From the NCBI GenBank assembly GCA_902363675.1, contig CABJAV010000002.1:249583-313582 (forward strand): a stretch of DNA of 64,000 nucleotides, given 5' to 3'. Origin of the DNA: Lachnospiraceae bacterium. Lineage in GTDB: Bacteria; Bacillota; Clostridia; Lachnospirales; Lachnospiraceae. Below the pieces are notes generated by a model, which did not search any database, was not told the origin of the DNA, and was given only the letters and a program-made list of their open reading frames with translations. Of the stretch, positions 26,671 through 35,766 are shown piece after piece. The position numbers and the translations under genes are program-made. Positions within the stretch are counted from its first letter, which is position 1; the number at the start of each line of letters is the position of its first letter.

Positions 26671-27399
26671 ATGAGCGTAATTTCAATGAAACAGTTACTG
26701 GAAGCAGGTGTTCACTTCGGACATCAGACAAGAAGATGGAACCCTAAGATGGCTCCATACATCTACACAGAGCGTAATGGTATCTATATCATCGATTTAC
26801 AGAAGTCTGTAGGAAAAGTTGATGAGGCATATGATGCAATCTCTGATATCGCTGCTCAGGGTGGAACAATTCTTTTCGTAGGAACAAAGAAACAGGCACA
26901 GGATGCAATCAAGACAGAGGCAGAGCGTTGCGGAATGTACTATGTAAACGAGAGATGGTTAGGTGGAATGCTCACAAACTTCAGAACAATCCAGAGCCGT
27001 ATCGCACGTCTGAAAGAAATTGAAACAATGTCAGAAGATGGAACATTTGATGTTCTTCCTAAGAAAGAAGTTATCGCATTAAAGAAAGAGTGGGACAAGT
27101 TAGAGAAAAACCTTGGTGGAATCAAGGATATGAAGAGAATTCCGGATGCAATCTTCGTAGTAGATCCTAAGAAGGAGAGAATTTGTATTCAGGAAGCTCA
27201 GTCTCTTGGAATTACATTGATCGGTATTGCTGATACAAACTGCGATCCAGATGAGTTAGATTATGTTATCCCAGGTAATGATGATGCAATCAGAGCAGTT
27301 AAGTTAATCGTTTCTAAGATGGCTGATGCTGTTATCGAAGCAAAGCAGGGAACTGAGGAAGTTGCTGCAGAGACTGCTGATGAGACAGTAGAAGAATAA
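26671..27399 (+). CDS. rpsB: 30S ribosomal protein S2
   Basis: 242 residues with the S2 signatures ([19 protein letters not shown] and [13 protein letters not shown]), plus an acidic Glu/Thr/Ala tail. Start ATG at 26671 with TGGAGGT ahead; the longer open frame upstream starts in the promoter and is not real. rpsB-tsf is a near universal operon. Codon use is noticeably more biased than in the flagellar genes, as expected for a highly expressed gene. Confidence 0.97.
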   Translation: MSVISMKQLLEAGVHFGHQTRRWNPKMAPYIYTERNGIYIIDLQKSVGKVDEAYDAISDIAAQGGTILFVGTKKQAQDAIKTEAERCGMYYVNERWLGGMLTNFRTIQSRIARLKEIETMSEDGTFDVLPKKEVIALKKEWDKLEKNLGGIKDMKRIPDAIFVVDPKKERICIQEAQSLGITLIGIADTNCDPDELDYVIPGNDDAIRAVKLIVSKMADAVIEAKQGTEEVAAETADETVEE

Positions 27400-27437
27400 T
27401 TTTTGCATAATCATTCGAAAATTGGAGGAAAATTAAG

Positions 27438-28520
27438 ATGGCTATTACAGCAGGAATGGTAAAAGAACTGCGTGAAATGACAGGCGCAGGAATGATGGAC
27501 TGTAAGAAAGCTTTGACAGAGACAAACGGAGATATGGATGCTGCTGTTGAAGTATTAAGAAAAAGCGGTGCCGCTAAGATGGAGAAAAAACAGAGCAGAA
27601 TCGCTGCTGAAGGTATTGCGAGAGTTGCAGTAAAAGGAAATGTTGCAGTTGTAGCTGAGGTTAACTCAGAGACAGATTTCGTTGCTAAAAATGAGACATT
27701 CCAGGAGTTCGTTCAGACTGTAGCGGATACAGCACTTGCTTCTGACTTGAATGGTGGCGCAAATGGTGAAGACGTTGAGGCACTTCTTGGAATTAACGGA
27801 CTTAACGATCTGCTTGTTGAGAAGACTGCAACAATCGGAGAAAAGTTATCTGTACGTAGATTCGCAAAGGTGACTGGCGATGTTGTTACTTCTTATATTC
27901 ATGGTGGCGGAAGAATCGGTGTTATTATTGCAGGAAAAGGTGCATCAGATGATGCAGCAAAAGAGGCTCTTACCAACATCGCTATGCAGGTCGCAGCTAT
28001 GAATCCGCAGTATATCAGCAGAAGTGATATTTCTACTGAGGAACTTGCAAAGATTAAAGAGATTACAATTGACAGTGCATTAAATGATGCTACAACTCTT
28101 CCAAAGCCTATCTTAAACAAGTTACTGGACAAGGCTATCAATGAGAAGGTTTGGAGCGATGATGATATTGCACAGTTCAATGAGCACAAGAGCAACATGA
28201 ACTATGTATGGAACTTCCTTTCTGACGCTGCAAAGGTTCAGCTTGGTGAGCTGGCTATGGCCGATAAGGATGCTATCATTGCTGAAAAGATGTTCGGCGG
28301 TCTTGTTGAGGGTCGTGTATCTAAGCAGTTAAAGGAAATCTGTCTTCTTGATCAGACATATGTTAAGGCTGAAGATGGAAAGCAGTCAGTTGCTAAGTAT
28401 CTTGAGTCTGTTTCAAAGAATCTTACAATTACTAAAATGGTTCGTTTTGAAGTTGGTGAGGGTATGGAAAAGAAACAGGAAGATTTTGCTGCTGAAGTTG
28501 CTGCACAGATCAATGGTTAA
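27438..28520 (+). CDS. tsf: Translation elongation factor Ts, with an insertion
   Basis: EF-Ts recharges EF-Tu with GTP. The N-terminal UBA-like domain (LREMTGAGMMDCKKAL) and the core (N-S-E-T-D-F-V-A-K-N) are standard. At 360 residues it is clearly longer than the usual ~290-310: an extra helical segment lies at about 211-275, between the two core subdomains, just before the E-K-M-x-x-x-L-V-E-G-R-V motif. The frame is open and codon use is uniform, so this is not a frameshift. Confidence 0.95.
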   Translation: MAITAGMVKELREMTGAGMMDCKKALTETNGDMDAAVEVLRKSGAAKMEKKQSRIAAEGIARVAVKGNVAVVAEVNSETDFVAKNETFQEFVQTVADTALASDLNGGANGEDVEALLGINGLNDLLVEKTATIGEKLSVRRFAKVTGDVVTSYIHGGGRIGVIIAGKGASDDAAKEALTNIAMQVAAMNPQYISRSDISTEELAKIKEITIDSALNDATTLPKPILNKLLDKAINEKVWSDDDIAQFNEHKSNMNYVWNFLSDAAKVQLGELAMADKDAIIAEKMFGGLVEGRVSKQLKEICLLDQTYVKAEDGKQSVAKYLESVSKNLTITKMVRFEVGEGMEKKQEDFAAEVAAQING

Positions 28521-28548
28521 TTATATTGAATTATATCATTTGATATGG

Positions 28549-28580
28549 AAAAAGGACGGATTTTTCTCCGTCCTTTTTTT
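28549..28580 (+). terminator. Intrinsic terminator behind tsf
   Basis: AAAAAGGACGGA at 28549-28560 pairs with TCCGTCCTTTTT starting at 28567, followed by a T-run. Confidence 0.92.
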
Positions 28581-28597
28581 AAAAGCATAAGATAGAC

Positions 28598-28625
28598 TTT
28601 ACAAGTGCGAAAATTATGTTAAAAT
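28598..28625 (+). promoter_or_regulatory. Predicted sigma-A promoter of the deacetylase-bactofilin-pyrH-frr unit
   Basis: TTTACA at 28598-28603, 16-base spacer, TAAAAT at 28620-28625; directly downstream of the tsf terminator. Confidence 0.6.
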
Positions 28626-28656
28626 AAAAAAGGATATTTCTCGGTGGAGGAAAATA

Positions 28657-29595
28657 ATGAACGAAGAAGAGAAAGCGGTGTTAGAGCAACAACGGCAGAG
28701 GCGCAATCGGATTACGCGTATGAAAAATGTGGTGATTATGGTTGTGGCTGGATGGATGGTTGTTTCATTTCTTGCCATTATTATCCTTACAGCACAAGTG
28801 ATTTATTTAAATCACCGGATAGACAAACTGACAGTTCGAAATGATAATCCTATACAGGAGGAGATGACTGAACAGGATAATACGGAAAATATGGATTTGC
28901 AGACGGAGTCGGAAAATGTGTCGGCAGATATGGATACAGAAGATAATCTTGCTAAAAAAGGAGATGAACATAAGGTTTATCTCACATTTGACGGAGGACC
29001 GGATGAAAACACAAATGAAATATTGGACGTGTTGGCAAAATACAATGTGAAAGCAACATTTTTTGTTATAGGAAGTGAATCTGATGAAATGAAAGCCGTT
29101 TATCGTCGAATCGTGGACGAAGGGCATACGCTTGGTATGCATTCGTATAGCAACAGTTACAGTACTATATATTCATCGTCGGATTCTTTTGAAAAAGATG
29201 TTACAAAACTCAATGCTTATTTAAAAAAAGTGACAGGGGAAAAAAGCCAATATTATCGTTTTCCCGGTGGCAGTAATAATGAAATAAGCAATGTAGATAT
29301 GTCGGAATTTATTCATGTTTTGAATGAAAAAAAGATTACATATTTTGATTGGAATGTATCTGCTGGTGATTCAGCTTCGGATTATTCCGTGCAGGATATT
29401 GTTACAAATGTAACAGAGGGGGTATCCAAATATAAGACATCTGTTGTGCTGTTGCATGACGGAGATGATAAGTCAACAACGGTGGAGGCGCTTGGACCTT
29501 TGATTAAGGCATTACAGAAAATGAAGGCAAAGATTCTGCCGATTGATGAAAATACAAACGTTATTCAATATATCAAGGCAGATAGCGTTGAATAA
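28657..29595 (+). CDS. Membrane-anchored polysaccharide deacetylase-like protein with altered metal site
   Basis: 312 residues: short cytoplasmic basic start, membrane helix at about 25-48, acidic spacer, then a NodB-type carbohydrate esterase 4 domain. Motif 1 reads L-T-F-D112-G113-G-P where the metal-binding second Asp of TFDDGP is Gly. Motif 2 reads H162-S-Y-S-N166 where the second metal-binding His is Asn. Motif 3 (R-F-P-G-G), the D-W-N strand and L-L-H-D are kept. Family enzymes remove acetyl groups from peptidoglycan or other glycans; activity here is doubtful. A strong GGTGGAGG precedes the ATG. Confidence 0.85.
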   Translation: MNEEEKAVLEQQRQRRNRITRMKNVVIMVVAGWMVVSFLAIIILTAQVIYLNHRIDKLTVRNDNPIQEEMTEQDNTENMDLQTESENVSADMDTEDNLAKKGDEHKVYLTFDGGPDENTNEILDVLAKYNVKATFFVIGSESDEMKAVYRRIVDEGHTLGMHSYSNSYSTIYSSSDSFEKDVTKLNAYLKKVTGEKSQYYRFPGGSNNEISNVDMSEFIHVLNEKKITYFDWNVSAGDSASDYSVQDIVTNVTEGVSKYKTSVVLLHDGDDKSTTVEALGPLIKALQKMKAKILPIDENTNVIQYIKADSVE

Positions 29596-29617
29596 ATATG
29601 AGATGGAGGAAATACAA

Positions 29618-30517
29618 ATGGGATTATTTAAGGATTTTAAAGAGGACTTTTCTCAGGCAGTGAATGAGATGATGCCAGGAAACGAGACATCTGCAAAAGA
29701 CAGCAAGCCAGAAGAACTTGTTGTAAATACTTTGGGCGAAGATGTTGATGTTAAAAAGGAATTATCGAAATTGGATGGTCTTCTTGAACAGGTAAAGAAG
29801 GATGAGGAGCCTGCTGTTAAATCTACTTTAGAGACAGAAATTCCAAATGTAATGTATGCAAAGGAAGAAGAACCGGCAGCATCATCGGCAGCACCAGAAA
29901 TCAGACCGACAGAAAAATCAGAAGAGGATAAAATTTTAATGAATAATGCAGCTTTATTAAACAATAATATTTCAATGCCTGAACCACAACAGGTAGCACC
30001 AACAATTACACCAAGCACACCAATTACACCAAGCACACCAATTAATTCTGTTAACCCGGGAGCAGTTGCAGATGAGACTTCTGTTATTACTGCGGGAACC
30101 GTTTTGACAGGTGATCTTGCATCTGATGGATCTTTTGATATTCAAGGAACAATCAATGGAAATATTTCATGTAATGGTAAGCTCGTTATTACCGGAACTG
30201 TAAATGGTAACAGTGCGGCTTCTGAGATTTTTGCAGATGTAGCTAAGATTGAGGGAGAGGTAACAAGCACAGGTACTGTTAAGATTGGAGCTGGAACTGT
30301 GATTATTGGAAATATTTCAGCATCATCCGCAGTCATTGCAGGTGCTGTAAAGGGTGACATTGATGTACAGGGACCGGTTGTTGTTGATACTTCTGCTGTA
30401 ATTATGGGAAATATTAAGTCACGTTCCGTACAGATCAACAATGGAGCCGTAATTGAAGGATTCTGTTCTCAGTGCTATGCGGACGTTGATGTTCAGGGCT
30501 TATTTGATGGCAGATAA
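29618..30517 (+). CDS. Bactofilin family cytoskeletal protein
   Basis: 299 residues. A poorly conserved Glu/Pro/Thr-rich N-terminal half ends in a small repeat (T-P-S-T-P-I twice). The C-terminal half is a bactofilin beta-helix with regular Gly/Val/Ile rungs (G-D-I-D-V-Q-G-P-V-V-V-D-T-S-A). Bactofilins polymerise at the membrane and help place cell-wall enzymes, which fits the deacetylase-like gene upstream. Start ATG 29618 with TGGAGG; the longer frame lies within the previous gene. Confidence 0.88.
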   Translation: MGLFKDFKEDFSQAVNEMMPGNETSAKDSKPEELVVNTLGEDVDVKKELSKLDGLLEQVKKDEEPAVKSTLETEIPNVMYAKEEEPAASSAAPEIRPTEKSEEDKILMNNAALLNNNISMPEPQQVAPTITPSTPITPSTPINSVNPGAVADETSVITAGTVLTGDLASDGSFDIQGTINGNISCNGKLVITGTVNGNSAASEIFADVAKIEGEVTSTGTVKIGAGTVIIGNISASSAVIAGAVKGDIDVQGPVVVDTSAVIMGNIKSRSVQINNGAVIEGFCSQCYADVDVQGLFDGR

Positions 30518-30531
30518 TAAGAGGAGATAAT

Positions 30532-31230
30532 ATGAAGCGTATTTTATTAAAACTTAGCGGAGAGGCACTTGCTGGAGAGAAACATCATGGATTTGATGAG
30601 CCAACGGTAACAGTTGTTGCAAAGCAGGTAAAAAAATTAGTGGATGATGGCGTACAGGTCGGAATTGTTATTGGCGGTGGAAACTTCTGGAGAGGACGTA
30701 CCAGTGAAACAATTGACCGGACAAAAGCAGACCAGATTGGTATGCTTGCCACAGTTATGAACTGTATTTATGTATCGGAAATTTTCCGCTCAGTAGGAAT
30801 GAAAACAGCTGTATTGACTCCGTTTGAGTGTGGATCTATAACAAAATTATATTCCAAAGATCGTGCCAGCAAGTATTTTGCTCATGATATGGTAGTATTT
30901 TTTGCAGGGGGAACAGGACATCCTTATTTCTCTACCGATACAGCAACTGTATTACGGGCTGTGGAGATTGAGGCAGAGGGTATCTATCTGGCAAAAGCTA
31001 TCGATGGGGTATATGACAGCGATCCAAAGACAAATCCAAATGCAAAGAAATATGACGAAGTTTCTATCGAGGAGGTTATCGATAAGAAACTTGCGGTTGT
31101 CGATTTGACAGCTTCAGTTATGTGCATGGAAAACAAAATTCCAATGTATGTGTTTGGTCTGAATGAAGAAAATAGTATTGTAAATGCAGTAAATGGTGCG
31201 TTTCGTGGAACGAAAGTCACCGTTGACTAG
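30532..31230 (+). CDS. pyrH: Uridylate kinase (UMP kinase)
   Basis: 232 residues of the amino acid kinase fold (L-K-L-S-G-E-A-L-A-G, V-I-G-G-G-N-F-W-R-G, and D-G-V-Y-D-S-D-P-K). Makes UDP from UMP for pyrimidine nucleotides. pyrH-frr is a conserved pair; AGAGGAGA precedes the ATG. Confidence 0.97.
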   Translation: MKRILLKLSGEALAGEKHHGFDEPTVTVVAKQVKKLVDDGVQVGIVIGGGNFWRGRTSETIDRTKADQIGMLATVMNCIYVSEIFRSVGMKTAVLTPFECGSITKLYSKDRASKYFAHDMVVFFAGGTGHPYFSTDTATVLRAVEIEAEGIYLAKAIDGVYDSDPKTNPNAKKYDEVSIEEVIDKKLAVVDLTASVMCMENKIPMYVFGLNEENSIVNAVNGAFRGTKVTVD

Positions 31231-31242
31231 GAGGTTAAATTT

Positions 31243-31797
31243 ATGGATGACAAATTAGTGATGTTTGAGGACAAGATGGGAAAGTCTCTTGCCAATCTTG
31301 AAGAGGAGTTTGCAGGTATCCGTGCAGGACGTGCTAATCCACATGTACTTGATAAACTTCGCGTGGACTATTATGGTACACCTTCACCAATTCAGAGTGT
31401 TGCCAATGTCAGCGTACCGGAACCACGAATGATACAGATTCAGCCATGGGAAGCATCTATGGTGAAAGAAATCGAGAAGGCAATCCTTAGTTCTGATTTA
31501 GGTATTAATCCTACGAATGATGGAAAGTTGATTCGTCTTGTTTTTCCGGAACTTACAGAGGAAAGACGTAAGGAATTGGCAAAGGATATCAAGAAAAAGG
31601 GCGAAGGAGCCAAAGTTGCAGTCCGCAATATTCGTAGGGATGCAATGGATCATTTTAAAAAAGTCGGTAAGGCAGAAGATATTTCCGAAGATGAAATCAA
31701 AGATCTTGAGGATAAGATTCAGAAACTTACAGATTCGTATGTAGCGAAGATTGATAAAGCTGTAGAAGCTAAGTCACAGGAGATTCTTACTGTATAA
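31243..31797 (+). CDS. frr: Ribosome recycling factor
   Basis: 184 residues, standard length, with the RRF signatures (G-R-A-N-P-H-V-L-D and the E-E-R-R-K-E-L-A-K motif). Works with EF-G to split post-termination ribosomes. Last gene of the unit; a terminator follows at once. Confidence 0.97.
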   Translation: MDDKLVMFEDKMGKSLANLEEEFAGIRAGRANPHVLDKLRVDYYGTPSPIQSVANVSVPEPRMIQIQPWEASMVKEIEKAILSSDLGINPTNDGKLIRLVFPELTEERRKELAKDIKKKGEGAKVAVRNIRRDAMDHFKKVGKAEDISEDEIKDLEDKIQKLTDSYVAKIDKAVEAKSQEILTV

Positions 31798-31804
31798 TGA
31801 TTGT

Positions 31805-31836
31805 AAGGGACATTGCCACTGGCAGATGTCCCTTTT
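31805..31836 (+). terminator. Intrinsic terminator behind frr
   Basis: AAGGGACAT at 31805-31813 pairs with ATGTCCCTT at 31826-31834; an inner TGCC/GGCA extends the stem; T-run at the end. Confidence 0.85.
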
Positions 31837-31862
31837 ACTGTCATAGGAAGTTCGGATATAAT
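31834..31862 (+). promoter_or_regulatory. Predicted sigma-A promoter of the uppS-polC unit
   Basis: TTTACT at 31834-31839 (inside the T-run of the frr terminator), 17-base spacer, perfect TATAAT at 31857-31862. Confidence 0.65.
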
Positions 31863-31911
31863 AGGATGATTTCCTGAACGTTAGACAGACATACAGAAAT
31901 TGAGGTGGATT

Positions 31912-32619
31912 ATGAAAATTCCAAAACATGTAGCGATTATTTTGGATGGAAATGGAAGATGGGCAAAAAGCAAAGGCATGCCACGTAATTATGGGCATAC
32001 AATTGGTGCAAAAAATGTAGAGACTGTTTGTCAGGCGGCAGATGAAATCGGTATAAAGTATCTGACATTATATGCTTTTTCAACGGAGAACTGGAATCGT
32101 CCCGATAATGAAGTACAGGCACTTATGAAATTACTTGAAAGTTATTTGAAGACCTGTATCAAGACTGCAGATAAAAATAACATGAGAGTTCGGGTAATTG
32201 GGGAAATTGGCCGTTTGTCGGAAGTTTTTCAGCAAAGAATTAAAGAATTGGAAAAGTCATCAGCTGCAAATACTGGATTGAATTTGACAATTGCCATCAA
32301 TTATGGTAGCCGTGATGAAATGATTCGTGCCATGCGCCATATGATAAGTGATGTGAAAGCTGGAAATCTCAAAGAAGAGGCAATTGATGAAAAAGTATTT
32401 AGTTCGTATTTGGATACAAGAGATTTACCGGATCCGGATCTTCTGATTCGCACTAGCGGGGAACAACGACTTTCTAATTATCTTTTATGGCAGCTGGCGT
32501 ACAGTGAGTTCTATTTCACGGATGTTCCATGGCCCGATTTTCATAAAAAAGAATTGGAATTAGCTGTGGAAGCGTATAATAGTCGTGATCGTAGATTTGG
32601 TGGCTTGAAAGAAGAGTAA
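31912..32619 (+). CDS. uppS: Undecaprenyl diphosphate synthase (isoprenyl transferase)
   Basis: 235 residues with D-G-N-G-R-W-A at the catalytic Asp near the N-terminus and the C-terminal R-T-S-G-E-Q-R-L-S-N motif. Makes the C55 carrier for cell-wall precursors. Start ATG at 31912 with GAGGTGG ahead. It opens an operon for lipids and isoprenoids. Confidence 0.96.
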   Translation: MKIPKHVAIILDGNGRWAKSKGMPRNYGHTIGAKNVETVCQAADEIGIKYLTLYAFSTENWNRPDNEVQALMKLLESYLKTCIKTADKNNMRVRVIGEIGRLSEVFQQRIKELEKSSAANTGLNLTIAINYGSRDEMIRAMRHMISDVKAGNLKEEAIDEKVFSSYLDTRDLPDPDLLIRTSGEQRLSNYLLWQLAYSEFYFTDVPWPDFHKKELELAVEAYNSRDRRFGGLKEE

Positions 32620-32639
32620 GGAAAGGAAAGAGATACAGT

Positions 32640-33440
32640 ATGTTTAAGACGAGGCTTTTAAGCGGTATTGTACTTGTTATTTTGGCACTGGTGCTTATTA
32701 TCACTGGAAAAGAGGTGCTTCTCTTTTCAACATTGGCAATTTCGTGCATTGGCATGTATGAGCTTTATCGTGTGTTTAAAATTGAAAAAAGTTTGCTTGC
32801 AGCGCTCGGATACATTGCAGCAATCGTATTTTATTGTAATCTGGAATGGAATTTTATACCAGATATTATGATTTTATTTATGGCATTTATGATTCTGCTT
32901 ATGTTTGTATTTGTATTTGCCTATCCAAAATATCATGCAAATGATGTCATGGCAGTATTTTTTGGATTGTTTTATGTGGCAATTATGTTGTCTTATGTAT
33001 ATCAGATCCGTATGTTGGAGAGAGGATTATACCTTGCATTTCTGGTGTTTTTATGCTCATGGGGATGCGATACCTGTGCGTACTGCGTTGGAATGCTGAT
33101 TGGTAAACATAAAATGTCACCGAAATTAAGTCCGAAAAAGTCGGTGGAAGGTGCGATAGGCGGAGTTGTCGGATCTGCACTTCTGACTGCTTTATACTGT
33201 TTTATTTTCCGGTCACAGATGAACCTGACAGGAACAGAGATTGGCATTCTTACGGTGATTGCAGCAATTGCAGGATTGATCTCTATGGTGGGAGATCTGA
33301 CAGCATCCGCAATCAAGAGATTTTTTGACATTAAAGATTATGGACATTTGATTCCAGGACATGGTGGTATTATGGATCGCTTTGACAGTATGATCATTAC
33401 AGCACCAATTATTTATTTTCTGGCATATCATTTTATTTAA
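32640..33440 (+). CDS. cdsA: Phosphatidate cytidylyltransferase
   Basis: 266-residue multi-helix membrane enzyme that makes CDP-diacylglycerol. The family signature is clear near the C-terminus: S-A-I-K-R-F-F-D-I-K-D ... P-G-H-G-G-I-M-D-R-F-D. Follows uppS after 20 bases, the usual order. Confidence 0.96.
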   Translation: MFKTRLLSGIVLVILALVLIITGKEVLLFSTLAISCIGMYELYRVFKIEKSLLAALGYIAAIVFYCNLEWNFIPDIMILFMAFMILLMFVFVFAYPKYHANDVMAVFFGLFYVAIMLSYVYQIRMLERGLYLAFLVFLCSWGCDTCAYCVGMLIGKHKMSPKLSPKKSVEGAIGGVVGSALLTALYCFIFRSQMNLTGTEIGILTVIAAIAGLISMVGDLTASAIKRFFDIKDYGHLIPGHGGIMDRFDSMIITAPIIYFLAYHFI

Positions 33441-33457
33441 ATATGCCCAAAAGGTTG

Positions 33458-33531
33458 TGTCAAGTTTTTTCTATGAAAACTTGACATGTAGCGTCAGCCC
33501 ATTTGCTGAAAGCAAATTATGCATGGGCTGA
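33458..33531 (+). other. Two-hairpin leader ahead of dxr
   Basis: First hairpin: TGTCAAGTTTT 33458-33468 with AAAACTTGACA 33476-33486 (11 bp, 7-base loop). Second: TCAGCCCAT 33494-33502 with ATGGGCTGA 33523-33531, enclosing a small TTGCT/AGCAA stem. Neither has a clear T-run. The TTGACA in the right arm of the first could also be read as a -35 box but no good -10 follows at 17 bases. Confidence 0.5.
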
Positions 33532-33555
33532 TGTTCAAACAGGTAGAGGAACAAT

Positions 33556-34698
33556 ATGAAAAAGATAGCTATTTTAGGTTCAACGGGTTCCATCGGAACA
33601 CAGACATTAGAAGTGGTTGCAGAGCATAAAGATATCGAAGTGGTTGCTTTGGCGTGTGGAAGAAATATTCAGATGCTTGAGTCACAAATGCGCCAGTTTC
33701 AACCAAAGCTGGTTGCTGTATGGAATGAGACAGATGCTGTGACTTTGCGGAATAGCACGCGGGATTTATCCATACCGGTCTATACGGGCATGGAAGGATT
33801 ACTTGCAGTAGCAACGATTCCAGAAGCAGAAATTCTTGTGACTGCAATTGTTGGAATGTTAGGAATACGTCCGACAATTGCAGCAATTGAAGCTGGAAAA
33901 GATATTGCGCTTGCAAATAAAGAGACATTGGTTACGGCCGGACATCTGATCATTCCTCTTGCAAAAGAAAAAAATGTGCATATTTTGCCTGTGGACAGTG
34001 AGCACAGTGCCATTTTTCAGGCGTTGCAGGGAAATGAGGGCAATGCGATTCATAAAATTCTGCTTACGGCATCCGGTGGACCTTTCCGGGGACGTACAAG
34101 ACAGCAATTGGAACATATTCAGGTGGAAGATGCATTAAAGCATCCGAACTGGTCGATGGGACATAAGATTACGATTGATTCATCCACGCTGGTAAATAAA
34201 GGTCTGGAGGTAATGGAAGCCAAGTGGCTCTTTGGGGTTACACTTGATCAGATTGAAGTGGTAGTTCATCCGCAGAGTGTGATTCATTCTGCAGTGGAGT
34301 ATGAAGATGGAGCCGTGATTGCTCAGCTTGGAACTCCGGATATGCGGCTTCCGATTCAATATGCCCTGTATTATCCAAAACGAAGAACCTTGTCCGGAAA
34401 GCGTCTGGATTTGTTTGAATTACAGAATCTGACGTTTGAACGGCCGGATCTGGAGACGTTTCAGGGTCTTGGGCTTGCAATGGAAGCCATGAAACAAGGT
34501 GGAAATATACCAACGGCATTTAATGCAGCAAATGAAAAAGCAGTAGCATTGTTTCTGAATCGAAAGATTTCTTATCTTGAGATTACAGATATTATTCAGG
34601 CATCTATGGAACATTGTAAATTTATTGATCATCCAAATGTGGATGAAATTTTAGCGACAGAGCAGGAAGCCTATGAATTTATAGGTAGCAGGTGGTAA
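33556..34698 (+). CDS. dxr: 1-deoxy-D-xylulose 5-phosphate reductoisomerase
   Basis: 380 residues: NADPH-binding G-S-T-G-S-I-G at the N-terminus, L-A-N-K-E-T-L-V and the active-site segments D-S-E-H-S-A-I-F-Q and S-M-G-x-K-I-T-I-D-S. Second enzyme of the MEP isoprenoid pathway. Downstream ispG is a later step of the same path, and uppS uses the product. Confidence 0.97.
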   Translation: MKKIAILGSTGSIGTQTLEVVAEHKDIEVVALACGRNIQMLESQMRQFQPKLVAVWNETDAVTLRNSTRDLSIPVYTGMEGLLAVATIPEAEILVTAIVGMLGIRPTIAAIEAGKDIALANKETLVTAGHLIIPLAKEKNVHILPVDSEHSAIFQALQGNEGNAIHKILLTASGGPFRGRTRQQLEHIQVEDALKHPNWSMGHKITIDSSTLVNKGLEVMEAKWLFGVTLDQIEVVVHPQSVIHSAVEYEDGAVIAQLGTPDMRLPIQYALYYPKRRTLSGKRLDLFELQNLTFERPDLETFQGLGLAMEAMKQGGNIPTAFNAANEKAVALFLNRKISYLEITDIIQASMEHCKFIDHPNVDEILATEQEAYEFIGSRW

Positions 34699-34699
34699 T

Positions 34700-35749
34700 T
34701 TGAGCGTAGTAAGTATTATAATTGCATTTATTATTTTTAGTGTTATCATTATTTTTCATGAGCTGGGACATTTCTGGCTGGCGAAAGCCAATGGAATCCG
34801 GGTAAATGAGTTTTGTCTTGGCCTTGGACCAACGATTTGGGGCATCCAAAAAGGAGAGACAAAATATTCCGTTAAACTTCTTCCTTTTGGCGGAGCTTGT
34901 ATGATGGAAGGAGAAGATGAAGATTCTTCCGATGAACGTGCTTTTGGCAAGAAATCCGTGTGGGCGAGAATTAGTGTTGTGTTCGCAGGACCATTTTTTA
35001 ATTTTATTATGGCATTTGTCTGTGCGTTTATTCTTATGAGCTGTATCGGTTATGACAAACCTGTATTGACAGGTGTATCCGAAGGATATGCAGCGGAAGA
35101 GGCCGGTTTGAAGGCGGGAGACGAGATTGTTCGCATGAACGGATTATCCATTCACTTTGCAAGGGAAATCAGTGCATATTCTACATTCCATGCGGGAGAA
35201 GAAGTGAAAGTTACTTATCTGCGTGATGGTGAAAAGAAGACAGTAGACCTTGTGCCTAAAAAAGATAGCAAGACCGGACGTTACTTGTATGGTTTTCAGT
35301 ATTCTGGACAGGAACGGGTAAAAGGAAATGTGCTGACCAATCTGAAGAATAGCTTTTATGAGTTGCGATACTGGATATATTCTACTGTTCAGAGTCTGCG
35401 CATGCTTGTAACACGCCAGATATCGGTTAATGAGATGAACGGTCCTGTTGGAATCGTGAAAAATATAGGTGACACCTATACACAATCCGTTACAGATTCC
35501 GGCTATTATTATGCATTTTTGAATATGCTTAACTGGGCAATACTTTTATCGGCAAACCTTGGGGTTATGAATTTACTTCCCCTTCCGGCACTGGATGGTG
35601 GCAGACTGGTATTTCTGATTATCGAGGCGATACGTGGAAAAAGAATTGATCCGAACAAGGAGGGAATTGTTCATTTTATTGGAATTATTCTTCTATTTGG
35701 ATTGATGTTTGTTGTCATGTTTAATGACATAAGAAAACTGTTTATTTAG
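34700..35749 (+). CDS. rseP: Site-2 membrane metalloprotease RseP/RasP
   Basis: 349 residues with TTG start 4 bases behind AGGTGG. Zinc-site H20-E-L-G-H24 in the first membrane helix, one PDZ domain (about 125-190), and the distal N-L-L-P-L-P-A-L-D-G-G-R motif carrying the third zinc ligand. Family members cut anti-sigma factors and signal-peptide remnants inside the membrane. dxr-rseP-ispG is a common gene order. Confidence 0.95.
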   Translation: MSVVSIIIAFIIFSVIIIFHELGHFWLAKANGIRVNEFCLGLGPTIWGIQKGETKYSVKLLPFGGACMMEGEDEDSSDERAFGKKSVWARISVVFAGPFFNFIMAFVCAFILMSCIGYDKPVLTGVSEGYAAEEAGLKAGDEIVRMNGLSIHFAREISAYSTFHAGEEVKVTYLRDGEKKTVDLVPKKDSKTGRYLYGFQYSGQERVKGNVLTNLKNSFYELRYWIYSTVQSLRMLVTRQISVNEMNGPVGIVKNIGDTYTQSVTDSGYYYAFLNMLNWAILLSANLGVMNLLPLPALDGGRLVFLIIEAIRGKRIDPNKEGIVHFIGIILLFGLMFVVMFNDIRKLFI

Positions 35750-35766
35750 GCTTCTGGGAGATAATT

